From contig NZ_CADCUP010000039.1 in NCBI RefSeq assembly GCF_902805925.1, positions 1 to 48,752 of the forward strand: a stretch of DNA of 48,752 bases, given 5' to 3'. The notes under the pieces were generated by a model. The model was not told the origin of the DNA. It searched no databases and saw only the letters and a list, made by a program, of their open reading frames with translations. This stretch comes from an uncultured Nocardioides sp. GTDB lineage: Bacteria; Actinomycetota; Actinomycetes; Propionibacteriales; Nocardioidaceae. This document shows positions 1 to 8,302 of this stretch, piece by piece (within the stretch, counting starts at the first letter, position 1; every line of letters begins with the position of its first letter). The translations under genes and the position numbers were made by a program.

Positions 1-92
1 TGCGTCGCCAGCGACATCAGCACCGGGGCGTTCACCAGCGCCAGCACCAGGAGGAGCAGGAAGGCGAGGCGGCGCGGTCGTGACGGGGCCAT
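1..92 (-). CDS. Partial exported or membrane protein, N-terminus only
   Basis: Reading the minus strand from an ATG at 92 gives 30 codons before the left edge. They start MAPSRPRR and continue into a run of Leu, Val and Ala, which is the basic-then-hydrophobic pattern of a signal peptide or signal anchor. The gene would be divergent from the metalloprotease at 237. No clear Shine-Dalgarno sequence precedes the ATG. The mature part lies outside the window, so no function can be given. Confidence 0.5.
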   Translation of the reverse strand, partial: MAPSRPRRLAFLLLLVLALVNAPVLMSLAT

Positions 93-236
93 GCGGGCCA
101 GTATCGGCGACTCGGGAACACAGGGCTCTCGAGGTGGTCCGCGAGTGACCTGCGTCGCGTACCCTGCGTCCGGGGTCCTCGTCGTCCGCCCGGGTAGCAC
201 ACCAGGCCCGAGGCCCTGACGTCCTGAGGGGGACCC

Positions 237-1292
237 ATGTCCAGTCGCCGTACGACGCACGCGCTGATCGCGCTGCTGACCTCGCTCTTCCTGGCCGTGT
301 CGGTGACGAGCACGCCTGCCGAGGCGCAGCAGCAGCGCAAGCAGACCAGGGGCAGCGTCACCTGGGTGACCGACACCTGGGTGTCGGGCTCCGGCACGGG
401 CTACTCGCTCAGCGGCACGGTCAGCGGCGCGAGGAAGCGCCCTCTCCTCCTCCAGTACAAGGGCGCTCAGGGCTGGCAGCGGCTGGCGCGCACCAAGGCG
501 GTCGACAACGCCTTCACCTTCAACGGCACCTGGGACTGGTACGGCACGCACAAGGTCCGCGTCCTGGCGCCCGCCACGAGGAGGCACAGCCGGCGCGCGT
601 TCGAGGCCCACCGGGTCAACGTGGTGCCCAGCTACACCGCCCGAGGCCTCGCCGGTGACCACAACCTGCTGCGCTTCAACGGCCTGCGCGAGCGCGTCAA
701 CCCGTGCCAGCCCATCCGCTACAAGCTCAACCTCGACGACATCGGCGACGGTGTGCTGCCGATCATCGACTCGGTGCTCTTCCAGTTCACCCAGGCCACC
801 GGCGTGCGGTTCAAGTACGTCGGCCGCACGCACACCATCCCGCAGGGACGGCGCACGATGGACCGCGGCACCGACCTGATCATCGCCTGGGCGAGCCAGT
901 CCGAGCGCCCCGCGCTCGCCGGCGCCGTGGCCGTGAGCCAGATCGTGAAGCTCGACCTGGGCCGCGACCGCAAGGGCCGGGTGTGGAGCGTCAAGCAGAC
1001 CGGCGTGACCGTCAACTCCGACCTCACGGTGCCGGGCAGCCCCAACCAGGCGGTCGACATCGCGCTCGACTCCCCCAGTCGCGCCACCCTGGGCATGACG
1101 CTGCTCCACGAGCTCGGCCACGGCTTCGGCCTCGCGCACACCGACCGCAACGAGGCCGGTCGCGCCCAGCTGATGTACTTCTCGACCGACAACCTGCCGT
1201 GGAGCAACGGCTGGTTCCGCTCCCTCTTCGGTGCCGGCGACCTCGCCGGCCTGAGGAAGGTCGGTCTCGCCGCCGGCTGCGTGCGCGACTGA
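237..1292 (+). CDS. Secreted matrixin-like zinc metalloprotease
   Basis: This 351-residue protein begins with a signal peptide of about 30 residues: a basic start, a hydrophobic core and a cleavage-like AEA just before QQQ. The C-terminal half carries HELGHGFGLAH. His291, His295 and His301 are the expected zinc ligands and Glu292 the catalytic base of the HExxHxxGxxH metzincin/matrixin signature. The Met in QLMYFST could be the Met-turn. The region before it (about residues 35-130) is beta-rich and unassigned; it may be a binding domain. The ATG follows a GAGGGGGA ribosome-binding site. It probably degrades extracellular protein, but its substrate is unknown. A strong hairpin follows the stop, so it looks monocistronic. 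Confidence 0.85.
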   Translation: MSSRRTTHALIALLTSLFLAVSVTSTPAEAQQQRKQTRGSVTWVTDTWVSGSGTGYSLSGTVSGARKRPLLLQYKGAQGWQRLARTKAVDNAFTFNGTWDWYGTHKVRVLAPATRRHSRRAFEAHRVNVVPSYTARGLAGDHNLLRFNGLRERVNPCQPIRYKLNLDDIGDGVLPIIDSVLFQFTQATGVRFKYVGRTHTIPQGRRTMDRGTDLIIAWASQSERPALAGAVAVSQIVKLDLGRDRKGRVWSVKQTGVTVNSDLTVPGSPNQAVDIALDSPSRATLGMTLLHELGHGFGLAHTDRNEAGRAQLMYFSTDNLPWSNGWFRSLFGAGDLAGLRKVGLAAGCVRD

Positions 1293-1319
1293 GCAGCCGC
1301 CTCCTCACCACCGCTGCGG

Positions 1320-1341
1320 CCCCGGTCCCGCCCGACCGGGG
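1320..1341 (+). terminator. Hairpin terminator after the metalloprotease
   Basis: CCCCGGTC (1320-1327) and GACCGGGG (1334-1341) form a perfect 8-bp stem with a 6-nt loop, 27 bases after the stop codon. Flanking GCGG/CCGC could extend it past a bulge. There is no T-tract, as is common in high-GC actinobacteria. Confidence 0.6.
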
Positions 1342-1403
1342 GCGCCGCGGATTTACCTGCCGTTGACGTCGGCTCTACCTGGAGGCAACGCGGCCACGCC
1401 ATC

Positions 1404-1604
1404 GTGGGGTGCATGGACGCACACGACCCGGCCTCGAGCCTCCCGGACCCTGCGGACGCCGGCGACCCGCGCCTGGACCAGCGGGTCCGCTCCAGCGCGC
1501 GGTACGCCTTCGCCGTCACCTCGCTCCTCGAGCGCCACCCCGCGATGCGCGGGATCTCCGGGCTCGCCGACCAGGTCGACGAGTCGGTCCGCTGGGCCGT
1601 CTGA
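1404..1604 (+). CDS. Small hypothetical protein (66 aa)
   Basis: This short reading frame starts at GTG 1404, or at ATG 1413 for a 63-residue form beginning MDAHDPASS. The protein has an acidic, Pro-rich N-terminus and a helical second half (YAFAVTSLLERHP) with ordinary composition. It does not look like a shadow, since no gene covers the opposite strand here. A TTGACG at 1363-1368 could be a -35 element and a hairpin follows the stop immediately. The ribosome-binding site is poor. No family is recognised. Confidence 0.45.
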   Translation: MGCMDAHDPASSLPDPADAGDPRLDQRVRSSARYAFAVTSLLERHPAMRGISGLADQVDESVRWAV

Positions 1605-1633
1605 CCGGGCCCGGAGCCGGTGGCCGGCCCCGG
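1605..1633. terminator. Bidirectional hairpin between the small ORF and idi
   Basis: CCGGGCCCGG (1605-1614) pairs with CCGGCCCCGG (1624-1633) with one mismatch around a 9-nt loop. It directly follows the stop of the small gene and lies 43 bases beyond the convergent idi stop, so it could end transcription from both sides. Confidence 0.45.
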
Positions 1634-1675
1634 CGTGCTGCTCGTGGAGATGGCGGCCGGCGGCGTCGTGGTGCG

Positions 1676-2230
1676 CTAGCCCGGGGGGCGTAGCGGCAGC
1701 GGGTCGGGCATCGCCTCGACCTGCTCGACGCACCACGGGCTCACGTCGCGGCGACCGTGCAGGACGTCGTCGCGGAACGACGTCCAGTCGACCCACTCGT
1801 GCTCGGCCACCTCGTCGGCGTCCGGCGCGAGGGTCGCCGGGTCGTCGCAGCGCGCGACGTACACGGGGCAGATCTCGTTCTCCACCGTCCCGTCGGCCAT
1901 CACCGCGCGGTAGCGGAAGCCGGGCAGCACGAGCTCCAGCTCGGTCACCCGCACCCCCAGCTCCTGCTCGACCCGGCGCACGACGGCGTCGGCGACGGAC
2001 TCGGCCGGGCCGGGGTGGCCGCAGCAGCTGTTGGTCCACGCCCCCGGCCACGTCTTCTTCTCCCAGGCGCGTCGGGTGAGCAGCAGCCGGTCGTCGCGGT
2101 CGAAGACGTAGCAGGAGAACGCCAGGTGCAGGGGCGTCTCGCCGTGGTGCACCTCGGACTTCAGTGCCGTGCCGATGGGCGTGCCGTCCTCGGAGAGCAG
2201 GACGACGAGCTCGGGGGTGGATGTGGTCAT
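1676..2230 (-). CDS. idi: Isopentenyl-diphosphate delta-isomerase, type I
   Basis: Interconverts isopentenyl and dimethylallyl diphosphate in the cytosol, balancing the two building blocks for prenyl chain synthesis. The 184-residue length matches type I (Nudix-fold) Idi enzymes. TNSCCGHP carries the catalytic Cys (Cys70) and ENEICPV carries the conserved Glu (Glu119), with a Nudix-like Glu helix (VVRRVEQELGV) between them. The ATG at 2230 overlaps the stop of the upstream flavoprotein by 4 bases, indicating translational coupling. As the last gene of the UbiA/polyketide operon, it probably supplies allylic diphosphate for the prenylation step. Confidence 0.93.
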   Translation of the reverse strand: MTTSTPELVVLLSEDGTPIGTALKSEVHHGETPLHLAFSCYVFDRDDRLLLTRRAWEKKTWPGAWTNSCCGHPGPAESVADAVVRRVEQELGVRVTELELVLPGFRYRAVMADGTVENEICPVYVARCDDPATLAPDADEVAEHEWVDWTSFRDDVLHGRRDVSPWCVEQVEAMPDPLPLRPPG

Positions 2231-3249
2231 GCGGGCCTCGCCAGCTGGTCGACGGCCGCCCCGAACAGTCCCGGCATGCGGTGGGCGGCCGAGACGATGC
2301 GGCGGCGCACGACGGGCACGCTGGTGACAGCGAGCAGTGAGTGGGTGAGCAGGTCGTGGCGCCGGCCGAGCCGGCGGTAGTCGCCCTCGTAGCGGTCGGG
2401 CCGGTCGTCGCGCACGGCGGCGACCGCGGCCCGCGCCTGCGCCAGGCCGAGCGCGATGCCCTCGCCGGTGAGGGCGTCGACGTAGCCGGCGGCGTCCCCC
2501 ACGAGCAGCACCCGCCCGGCCACCCGGGACGTCACCCGCTGGTGCAGGGGCCCGGCGCCGCGCACGCGGGAGAGCCGGTGGCCGGCGAGCCGCCCGGCCA
2601 GGACCGGGAAGTCGCTGAGCAGGTCCTCGAACGGACGGCGCTCGGCGCTGAGGACCGCGATCCCGACCAGGTCCTCGCCCACCGGCGTCACGTAGGCCTC
2701 CCCGCCGGCACCCCAGTGCACCTCGACGTACGGCGTCCACGGGGCGATCTGCGCGTGGCACCGCAGGCCGTAGCGGCGCTGGCGGCCAGGGGCGCCGTCG
2801 AGCCCGAGCATCCGGCGCACCGGGGAGTGCAGGCCGTCGGCTGCCACGAGGTAGCGGGTGGGGTCGCCGTCGACGAGCAGGTGGTCGCCGCGGTCGACCA
2901 CCTCCTGGACGGCGGCGGCCGTGGTGGCGACCCCGGCCGCGGTGGCGCAGGCGCGCAGCGCGCCGTGGAGGGCGGTGCGCCGCACCCCCATGCCGCGGCC
3001 GCAGCGGAAGGCGGCCTCCGCCTCGCTGCGGCCGTCGACGTAGCGGATGCCCGTGATGGGGTGCCCGTCGAGCCGGACGCCGAGCTCGACGAGGTCGGCG
3101 ACGGCGCCGGGCATCAGCCCCTCGCCGCAGGCCTTGTCGATGTCGCCGCTGCGGGGCTCGCGGACCTCCACGTCGAGGCCGGCGCGGGCGGCGTACAGGG
3201 CGGTGGCCAGGCCGGTGGGACCCCCGCCCGCGACGATGACGTCACGCAC
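2227..3249 (-). CDS. FAD-dependent oxidoreductase, geranylgeranyl reductase / aromatic hydroxylase type
   Basis: This 340-residue flavoprotein has an N-terminal dinucleotide-binding motif (VIVAGGGPTGLATALYAARAG, residues 4-24) and the second FAD motif LLVGDAAGYVDALTGEGIALGL in its C-terminal half. Both are typical of the group containing geranylgeranyl reductases and phenol hydroxylases. It starts at GTG 3249, overlapping the methyltransferase by 8 bases, and ends inside the idi start. In alkylresorcinol operons (srsABC of Streptomyces griseus) a flavoprotein hydroxylates the polyketide ring after methylation. Its place next to the methyltransferase and type III synthase makes ring hydroxylation or quinone formation the best guess. 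Saturation of a prenyl chain is the alternative. Confidence 0.8.
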   Translation of the reverse strand: MRDVIVAGGGPTGLATALYAARAGLDVEVREPRSGDIDKACGEGLMPGAVADLVELGVRLDGHPITGIRYVDGRSEAEAAFRCGRGMGVRRTALHGALRACATAAGVATTAAAVQEVVDRGDHLLVDGDPTRYLVAADGLHSPVRRMLGLDGAPGRQRRYGLRCHAQIAPWTPYVEVHWGAGGEAYVTPVGEDLVGIAVLSAERRPFEDLLSDFPVLAGRLAGHRLSRVRGAGPLHQRVTSRVAGRVLLVGDAAGYVDALTGEGIALGLAQARAAVAAVRDDRPDRYEGDYRRLGRRHDLLTHSLLAVTSVPVVRRRIVSAAHRMPGLFGAAVDQLARPA

Positions 3250-3787
3250 CGGCGAGCCTCGAGCCGGGCTGGGGCAGCGAGGCGAGTGCCTGGTTCTCGA
3301 CCCGGATCCGCACCGTCAGCAGGGCGGCGTTGGCGACGGTGAAGACCAGCGCGGTGATCCACGCCCCGTGCACCAGGGGCAGTGCGACGCCCTCCACCAC
3401 CACCGCGACGTAGTTGGGGTGGGAGAGGAGCCGGTAGGGGCCCGAGCGCACCGGCTCCAGCCCCGGCACGATGATCACGCGGGTGTTCCAGCGGGGCCCG
3501 AGGGTGAGGATGCACCACCAGCGCAGGCCCTGGGCCGCGACGACGACGGCGAGCATGCTCCAGGCGAGGGCCGGGGGGACCTCCGGGCGGCGCGCGAAGG
3601 CCTCGACCAGCATCGCGGCGAGGAACCCGGTGTGCAGCACCACCATGACCGGGTAGTGGCCCTGCCCCGACTCGCGCCCGCCCCGCTCGAGGCTCCAGGC
3701 GGCGTTGCGGTTCGAGACCACCAGCTCGGCCAGCCGCTCGAGCGCGACCAGCGCCACCACGACCGTGAAGGCCGTCAGGGTCGTCAC
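3242..3787 (-). CDS. Isoprenylcysteine carboxyl methyltransferase (ICMT) family protein
   Basis: This 181-residue integral membrane protein has about four to five hydrophobic segments. Its C-terminal region includes [25 protein letters not shown], the SAM-binding signature of ICMT/PEMT-type methyltransferases. GTG 3787 overlaps the polyketide synthase stop as GTGA, so the start is set by coupling. Bacterial ICMT-like proteins next to type III polyketide synthases (SrsB; BpsB of Bacillus subtilis) methylate the polyketide product rather than prenylated proteins. O- or C-methylation of the synthase product is therefore inferred here. Confidence 0.85.
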   Translation of the reverse strand: MTTLTAFTVVVALVALERLAELVVSNRNAAWSLERGGRESGQGHYPVMVVLHTGFLAAMLVEAFARRPEVPPALAWSMLAVVVAAQGLRWWCILTLGPRWNTRVIIVPGLEPVRSGPYRLLSHPNYVAVVVEGVALPLVHGAWITALVFTVANAALLTVRIRVENQALASLPQPGSRLAGA

Positions 3788-4851
3788 GACTCCCCTCCCG
3801 ACGGCGCGCGCAGCAGCACGAGCTCGGAGCAGAAACCGGGGCCCATGGCCATCAGCATGCCGTGCGAGCCCGCCGGCGGGGGTCGCTCGGCCAGGGTGTC
3901 GGCCAGCACGTGCAGCACCGAGGCGGAGGAGAGGTTGCCGATCTCGGCCAGCGAGGCGCGGGTGACGGCGAGGTCGTGGTCGGTGAGCTCGAGGGCGTCG
4001 CGCAGGGAGTCGATGACCTTCGGGCCGCCCGGGTGGCACACCCACCAGCCGATGTCGGCGCGGGTCAGCCCGTTGGCCTCGAGGAACGCCTCGACGTCGT
4101 CGCGGATGTAGCGCCCCACGATCGCGGGCACCTGGGCGTCCAGCACGATGCGCAGCCCGCTGCCGCCGATGTCGAAGCCCATGGTGCGCTCGGAGTCGGG
4201 GTAGAGCCGGCTGCGGCTGTCGAGCACGGCGACGTGGTCGCCGGTCCGCGAGCCGTGCGCCACCACGGCGGCGGCCCCGTCGCCGAAGAGCCCGCTGGCC
4301 ACCAGGTTGGGCACGGAGACGTCGTCGTGCTGCACGGTCAGGGAGCACAGCTCGACCGCCACGAGCACCGCGACGTCGTCGGGGTGGCCCACGAGGTAGT
4401 CGTGCAGCCGGGCGACCCCGGCCGCGCCCGCCACGCAGCCGAGCCCGAAGATCGGCACCCGCTTCACGTCGGGGCGCAGGCCGACCACCGCGGCGATCCG
4501 CGCGTCCAGGGAGGGCACCGCGAGCCCCGTGACGGTCGCGGTGACGATCAGGTCGACGTCGCTGGGGGTCAGGTCGGCCGCCTTGAGCGCGTCCTCGAGC
4601 GCGTGCGCGCCCAGCGCCACGGCCTGCTCGAGGAACCGGTCGTTGGCGTCGTCGAAGGTCCGCAGGCCGGCGTACTCCTCCAGCGGCACGGCGAGGTGGC
4701 GGTGGTCCACCCCGGCGTTGGCGTGGAAGGTGCGCAGCAGGCGCTCGTTGAGCGCGCCCCCGGCGCCCACCACCTCGACGAAGGCGTCGGTGATCTGGGC
4801 CTGGGGGTAGCGGTGCTCCGGCAGGGCCCCGCGGACGGACAGGATGCGCAT
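3784..4851 (-). CDS. Type III polyketide synthase (chalcone/stilbene synthase superfamily)
   Basis: A homodimeric condensing enzyme that extends an acyl-CoA starter with malonyl-CoA and cyclises the chain to a resorcinol, phloroglucinol or pyrone. The 355-residue protein keeps the full catalytic triad: Cys139 ([10 protein letters not shown]), His273 ([10 protein letters not shown]) and Asn306 ([10 protein letters not shown]). The C-terminal GPGF-type loop (MGPGFCSEL) is also present. The ATG at 4851 lies 2 bases after the stop of the flavoprotein gene. Its companions (methyltransferase, hydroxylase-like flavoprotein, prenyltransferase) suggest a modified phenolic lipid or quinone. The starter unit and ring type cannot be read from sequence. 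Confidence 0.93.
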   Translation of the reverse strand: MRILSVRGALPEHRYPQAQITDAFVEVVGAGGALNERLLRTFHANAGVDHRHLAVPLEEYAGLRTFDDANDRFLEQAVALGAHALEDALKAADLTPSDVDLIVTATVTGLAVPSLDARIAAVVGLRPDVKRVPIFGLGCVAGAAGVARLHDYLVGHPDDVAVLVAVELCSLTVQHDDVSVPNLVASGLFGDGAAAVVAHGSRTGDHVAVLDSRSRLYPDSERTMGFDIGGSGLRIVLDAQVPAIVGRYIRDDVEAFLEANGLTRADIGWWVCHPGGPKVIDSLRDALELTDHDLAVTRASLAEIGNLSSASVLHVLADTLAERPPPAGSHGMLMAMGPGFCSELVLLRAPSGGES

Positions 4852-4853
4852 GG

Positions 4854-6086
4854 TCAGATCTCCCTGTTCATGGTGGCCGTCTCCGGCGCTGCTCCCACGC
4901 GGGAGGCTCCGAGATGGTGGACGAGCCCCTGACCCAGCCGTGGGCCCAGCTGCCGACCCAGCCCGCGGACGAGCCGGGGGGTGATCCGGCCGTCGCCGAG
5001 CCCGAGCTCGACCAGGTCGTCGAAGACGCGCTGGTGGCCCGCGGCCGCGCCGATGCCGGCCTCCACGACGGCGGGGTGCCGGGAGAGCCGGGCCGCCGCC
5101 CAGGTGTGGCGCATGTGCCGCCCCAGCAGCGACCGGAGCTCGGCCCGGTGCTGCGCACCGGCGCGGTCGGGACGGCCCACCCGCACGGATTCGGCGGCGA
5201 CGCGGCCCGCCACGGCACCCGTGGCCACGGCGTAGTAGATGCCCTCGCCGGTCAGCGGGTTGACCAGGCCGGCGGCATCGCCCGCCAGGAGCAGCGGCCC
5301 GGAGGGCTGGGAGGAGCCGCGACCCCAGCCCGACAGCGGCAGGTGGTGCGCCCGCCAGTCCGAGCCCGTGGCCCCGGCGCCGGGGATGATCCGCTCGAGC
5401 TCGTCGAGGAGCAGCGTCCGCGACAGGCCCGCTCCCGGGGCGTCGAGCTCGCCGTACCCGACGTTGGAGAGGCCGTCGCCGCGGTCGAAGGCCCAGGCGT
5501 ACGACGGCTGCCGCCGCTCGCCGTACCGGATCAGCTGGCGCCCCCGCCAGGCCGACGGCGTGGGTGCGTAGCCGCGGATGGCCAGCGCGCGCCGGCCGGC
5601 GAGCCGGGACCCGGCGGCCGCGCGGACGACCGAGCGGGCACCGTCGGCGCCCACCACGACGGGGGCGGCGAACCGGCCGTCGATCACCACCCGGCCGTCG
5701 GCCACCACCACGTCGCGCACCCGGTGCCGGGCCAGCACGGCACCGGCCGAGACGGCGTGGCGCACGAGGCCGGCGTCGAAGACGGCGCGCGGCACCACCC
5801 ACACGGGCCGGTCGAGCCGGCCCTCGACCGACGAGGCGCCGTGGGAGAGGTCGAGGCGGAGCACCGGCTCCCAGCCCTCGACGGCGTCGTGCACCCCGAG
5901 CCGCGCCAGCACGTCGAGGGCGTGCGGCGCGATGCCGTCACCGCAGCACTTGTCGCGGGGGAAGTCGTCGCGGTCGAGCAGCAGCACGCGGGCGTGGGGG
6001 GTGGCGCGCAGGGCCGCGATCGCGGCCGTGGCGCCGGCGGGCCCGGCACCCACGACGACGACGTCCCACTGCTCGGGCGCGCTCAC
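4854..6086 (-). CDS. Geranylgeranyl reductase family FAD-dependent oxidoreductase
   Basis: This 410-residue protein starts [18 protein letters not shown]. It has the Rossmann FAD motif at residues 8-20, a [11 protein letters not shown] segment typical of geranylgeranyl reductases, and [23 protein letters not shown] in the second FAD motif. Family members saturate double bonds of geranylgeranyl chains on lipids, chlorophyll or quinones at the membrane. GTG 6086 overlaps the ubiA stop as GTGA. Placed directly after the prenyltransferase, it most simply reduces the attached prenyl chain, though ring oxidation is possible. With the flavoprotein at 2227 the operon has two related enzymes, presumably with different roles. 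Confidence 0.85.
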   Translation of the reverse strand: MSAPEQWDVVVVGAGPAGATAAIAALRATPHARVLLLDRDDFPRDKCCGDGIAPHALDVLARLGVHDAVEGWEPVLRLDLSHGASSVEGRLDRPVWVVPRAVFDAGLVRHAVSAGAVLARHRVRDVVVADGRVVIDGRFAAPVVVGADGARSVVRAAAGSRLAGRRALAIRGYAPTPSAWRGRQLIRYGERRQPSYAWAFDRGDGLSNVGYGELDAPGAGLSRTLLLDELERIIPGAGATGSDWRAHHLPLSGWGRGSSQPSGPLLLAGDAAGLVNPLTGEGIYYAVATGAVAGRVAAESVRVGRPDRAGAQHRAELRSLLGRHMRHTWAAARLSRHPAVVEAGIGAAAGHQRVFDDLVELGLGDGRITPRLVRGLGRQLGPRLGQGLVHHLGASRVGAAPETATMNREI

Positions 6087-6910
6087 CGCAGCGCCACCAG
6101 CAGCACGACGTCGACCAGGGCGATGCCGACGGCGGCGCGGAACGGGGTGCGGCCGCTGCCCGCGAGCGCGGCGACGGCGAGGGCGGCGACCAGCGCCAGC
6201 GCGACGACCGATCCCGCGGAGACGCCCGAGCCGGCGCCGACCGCGATGAGCACGGAGGCGGCCACCAGCACGGCGACGGCCACGCGCGGGCTCCAGCGGG
6301 GCCCGAGGCGGTGCGGGAGGCCGCGCACGCCGGTGGCCTCGTCGTCGGCGAGGTCGGGCAGCGCGTTCACGAGGTGGGCGCCGACCCCCAGCATCGCCCC
6401 GGCCAGCGGCACCCACGCAGCGGGCGGGCCGGCCCCGGGCTCGGCGAGCGTGACGAAGACCGGCAGCGCGCCGAAGGCCACGGCGTACGGCGCCCAGGAG
6501 AACGCCGTCGACTTCAGGCCGAGGTTGTAGGCCCAGCCGGCGGCGACCGTGAGCAGCTGCACGAGCCCGACGCCCGGGCCGCAGGCCAGCGACAGCACCA
6601 CGGTGAGGACGACGGCGACGCCGCAGGCGACCTGCACGGTGCGCAGCGGCAGCTCGCCGGTGGCCAGCGGCTTGTCGCTGCGGCGTACCTGCCGGTCGCG
6701 CTCGTGGTCGACCAGGTCGTTGCACCAGCCGATGCTCAGCTGGCCGGTGAGCACGGCGGCGGTCACCAGCACCACCCGGCCGGGACCGAGGCCACCGGCG
6801 ACGGCGAGCGCGGCGGCGAGCACCGTGACGGCCACGGTGGGGCCGGCGTGCGACGCGCGCACCAGCGCGATCGCGGACCCGGTGCGGGGCGAGACCACCT
6901 CGGCGCTCAC
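6083..6910 (-). CDS. UbiA family prenyltransferase
   Basis: This 275-residue multi-pass membrane protein carries the two Asp-rich motifs of the UbiA superfamily, NDLVDHERD near residue 64 and a second NALPDLADDEA about 115 residues later. These bind Mg-diphosphate of the prenyl donor. About eight or nine hydrophobic segments are visible. GTG 6910 has a good GGAGG site 5 bases upstream and is the first gene of the operon. It would transfer a prenyl chain to an aromatic acceptor, most simply the product of the type III synthase encoded two genes downstream. Chain length and acceptor are unknown. MenA and UbiA itself are unlikely because no menaquinone or ubiquinone genes are nearby. Confidence 0.88.
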   Translation of the reverse strand: MSAEVVSPRTGSAIALVRASHAGPTVAVTVLAAALAVAGGLGPGRVVLVTAAVLTGQLSIGWCNDLVDHERDRQVRRSDKPLATGELPLRTVQVACGVAVVLTVVLSLACGPGVGLVQLLTVAAGWAYNLGLKSTAFSWAPYAVAFGALPVFVTLAEPGAGPPAAWVPLAGAMLGVGAHLVNALPDLADDEATGVRGLPHRLGPRWSPRVAVAVLVAASVLIAVGAGSGVSAGSVVALALVAALAVAALAGSGRTPFRAAVGIALVDVVLLVALR

Positions 6911-7095
6911 GGGCCCTCCAGGACGACGGCGTACGTCGGCCGCCACGTCACCGGCCCACTCCACGGGGGTACCCGGACCGGTCCCCGGACACTCGCCCGC
7001 CCGCGCCGTCGCGAGGGCTGACGGGGGCAGCGCGTGCCCGGTGCGGGTGAGCCATGGGCCCAGCCTTGCACCCGACCCCACAGCGCGGCGGGCTG

Positions 7096-7578
7096 CTACT
7101 CCGTCGCGCCGGCCGCGGCCCGGTCGTCGCGGACCTCGTCCCGGCGGATCTCGCGGAAGTTGAAGTAGCTGTAGACGATCATCGCCAGGGCGATCGCCGC
7201 CGAGACGATCAGCGAGCTGCCGGTGCCCCAGCCACCCGGCAGCCACCAGCGGTCGGCGAGGGGCCACCATCCCGGCGCAGGAGGACTGATCCCCCACACG
7301 ACGCCGATGGCCACCAGCACCGCGACGCCGAGCACGGACATCAGGATCCGCGGCCAGGAGGCGACGCTGTCGGCGGCGGCGCGCATCGCGGCCTTCTTGA
7401 CGGGCTCGAGACGCTTCTCGGCCCAGGAGTACTGCGTGGAGAGCAGCGCCAGGCCGGCGAAGAGCGCCAGCAGGCCAGGGCCGGGCAGGACCAAGGCCGC
7501 GATGCCCAGCAGCACCAGCAGCCAGCCGGCTCCCTCGACGAGCACCCGCTTGGCCCGCTTCCCCGCATCCAACGCCAT
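7096..7578 (-). CDS. PGPGW-type transmembrane protein
   Basis: This 160-residue membrane protein has hydrophobic segments near residues 17-47 and 80-96 and another near the C-terminus. LVLPGPGLLALFAGLALL in the first pair matches the PGPGW domain (putative transmembrane protein, TIGR02611-like). ATG 7578 (MALDAGKRAKRV) was chosen because the reading frame further upstream is low-quality sequence overlapping the response-regulator gene. The function of the family is unknown. It is separated by 58 bases from the response regulator and seems independent of the polyketide operon. Confidence 0.75.
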   Translation of the reverse strand: MALDAGKRAKRVLVEGAGWLLVLLGIAALVLPGPGLLALFAGLALLSTQYSWAEKRLEPVKKAAMRAAADSVASWPRILMSVLGVAVLVAIGVVWGISPPAPGWWPLADRWWLPGGWGTGSSLIVSAAIALAMIVYSYFNFREIRRDEVRDDRAAAGATE

Positions 7579-7636
7579 GGGACACAGGGTGCCACCTCCG
7601 GCAAGAGGCGGGGGTGTGGTCACCCGCGCGAGCGAC

Positions 7637-8302
7637 CTAGCGCTCCCCCGGCCGCACCAGCCCGTGGTCGAAGGCCCACACCACGGCGGCGGCGCGGTCA
7701 CGCAGGGCGAGCTTGGCGAAGACGTGACCGACGTGGGTCTTCACGGTGCCCTCGCCGAGGACGAGGCGTCCGGCGATCTCGGTGTTGCTGAGCCCGGCCC
7801 CGAGAAGAGCCAGCACCTCGCGCTCGCGAGGGGTGAGCACGTCGAGTGCCGAGGCCCGACCGGTCACCGGACCGCCGTCGCGGTAGCCCTGCAGCACCCG
7901 ACCGGTGACCGCCGGGTCCAGCCAGGCGCCGCCGCCCGCCACCTCGCGCACCGCCCGCTGCAGGTCCTCGGCCGGCACGCCCTTGAGCAGGAAGCCGGCG
8001 GCCCCGGCCCGCAGCGCCCCGGCCAGCACCTCGTCGTCCTCGAACGTGGTGAGCACCAGCACCGGTGGAGCGCTCGGGACCTGACGCAGACGGCGGGTGG
8101 CGGTGACCCCGTCGACCCCGGGCATCCGGACGTCCATCAGGACGACGTCGGGGTGGGTCTCCGCGACCGTCTCGACGACACGGGCACCGTCGGCCAGCTC
8201 CCCCACGATCTCGAAGCCGAAGCGGGCGCGCAGGATGCCGCGCAGCCCGGCCCGGATCAGCTCCTGGTCGTCGACCAGCAGCACGCGCACCGGCGCCGTC
8301 AC
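7637..8302 (-). CDS. NarL/LuxR-family response regulator
   Basis: This 221-residue protein has a receiver domain (acidic pair at residues 11-12, phosphoacceptor Asp57 in VVLMDVRMPG, Lys in GFLLKG). Its C-terminal LuxR-type helix-turn-helix (LTPREREVLALLGAGLSNTEIAGRL) occupies about residues 155-215. GTG 8302 overlaps the sensor-kinase stop as GTGA, so the two are a coupled two-component pair. Phosphorylated NarL-type regulators bind promoter DNA as dimers. The ABC exporter genes just upstream on the same strand are the obvious candidate target. Confidence 0.93.
   Translation of the reverse strand: MTAPVRVLLVDDQELIRAGLRGILRARFGFEIVGELADGARVVETVAETHPDVVLMDVRMPGVDGVTATRRLRQVPSAPPVLVLTTFEDDEVLAGALRAGAAGFLLKGVPAEDLQRAVREVAGGGAWLDPAVTGRVLQGYRDGGPVTGRASALDVLTPREREVLALLGAGLSNTEIAGRLVLGEGTVKTHVGHVFAKLALRDRAAAVVWAFDHGLVRPGER

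Noticed and set aside
32..397. 121-codon minus-strand frame at the left edge
   Set aside because: Overlaps the metalloprotease signal peptide and promoter. The different frame starting at 92 reads as a signal sequence and is preferred.
6966..6984. Palindromes GGGTACCC and GGACCGGTCC upstream of ubiA as operators
   Set aside because: Short GC-rich palindromes are common by chance here, and no second copy or known operator was matched.
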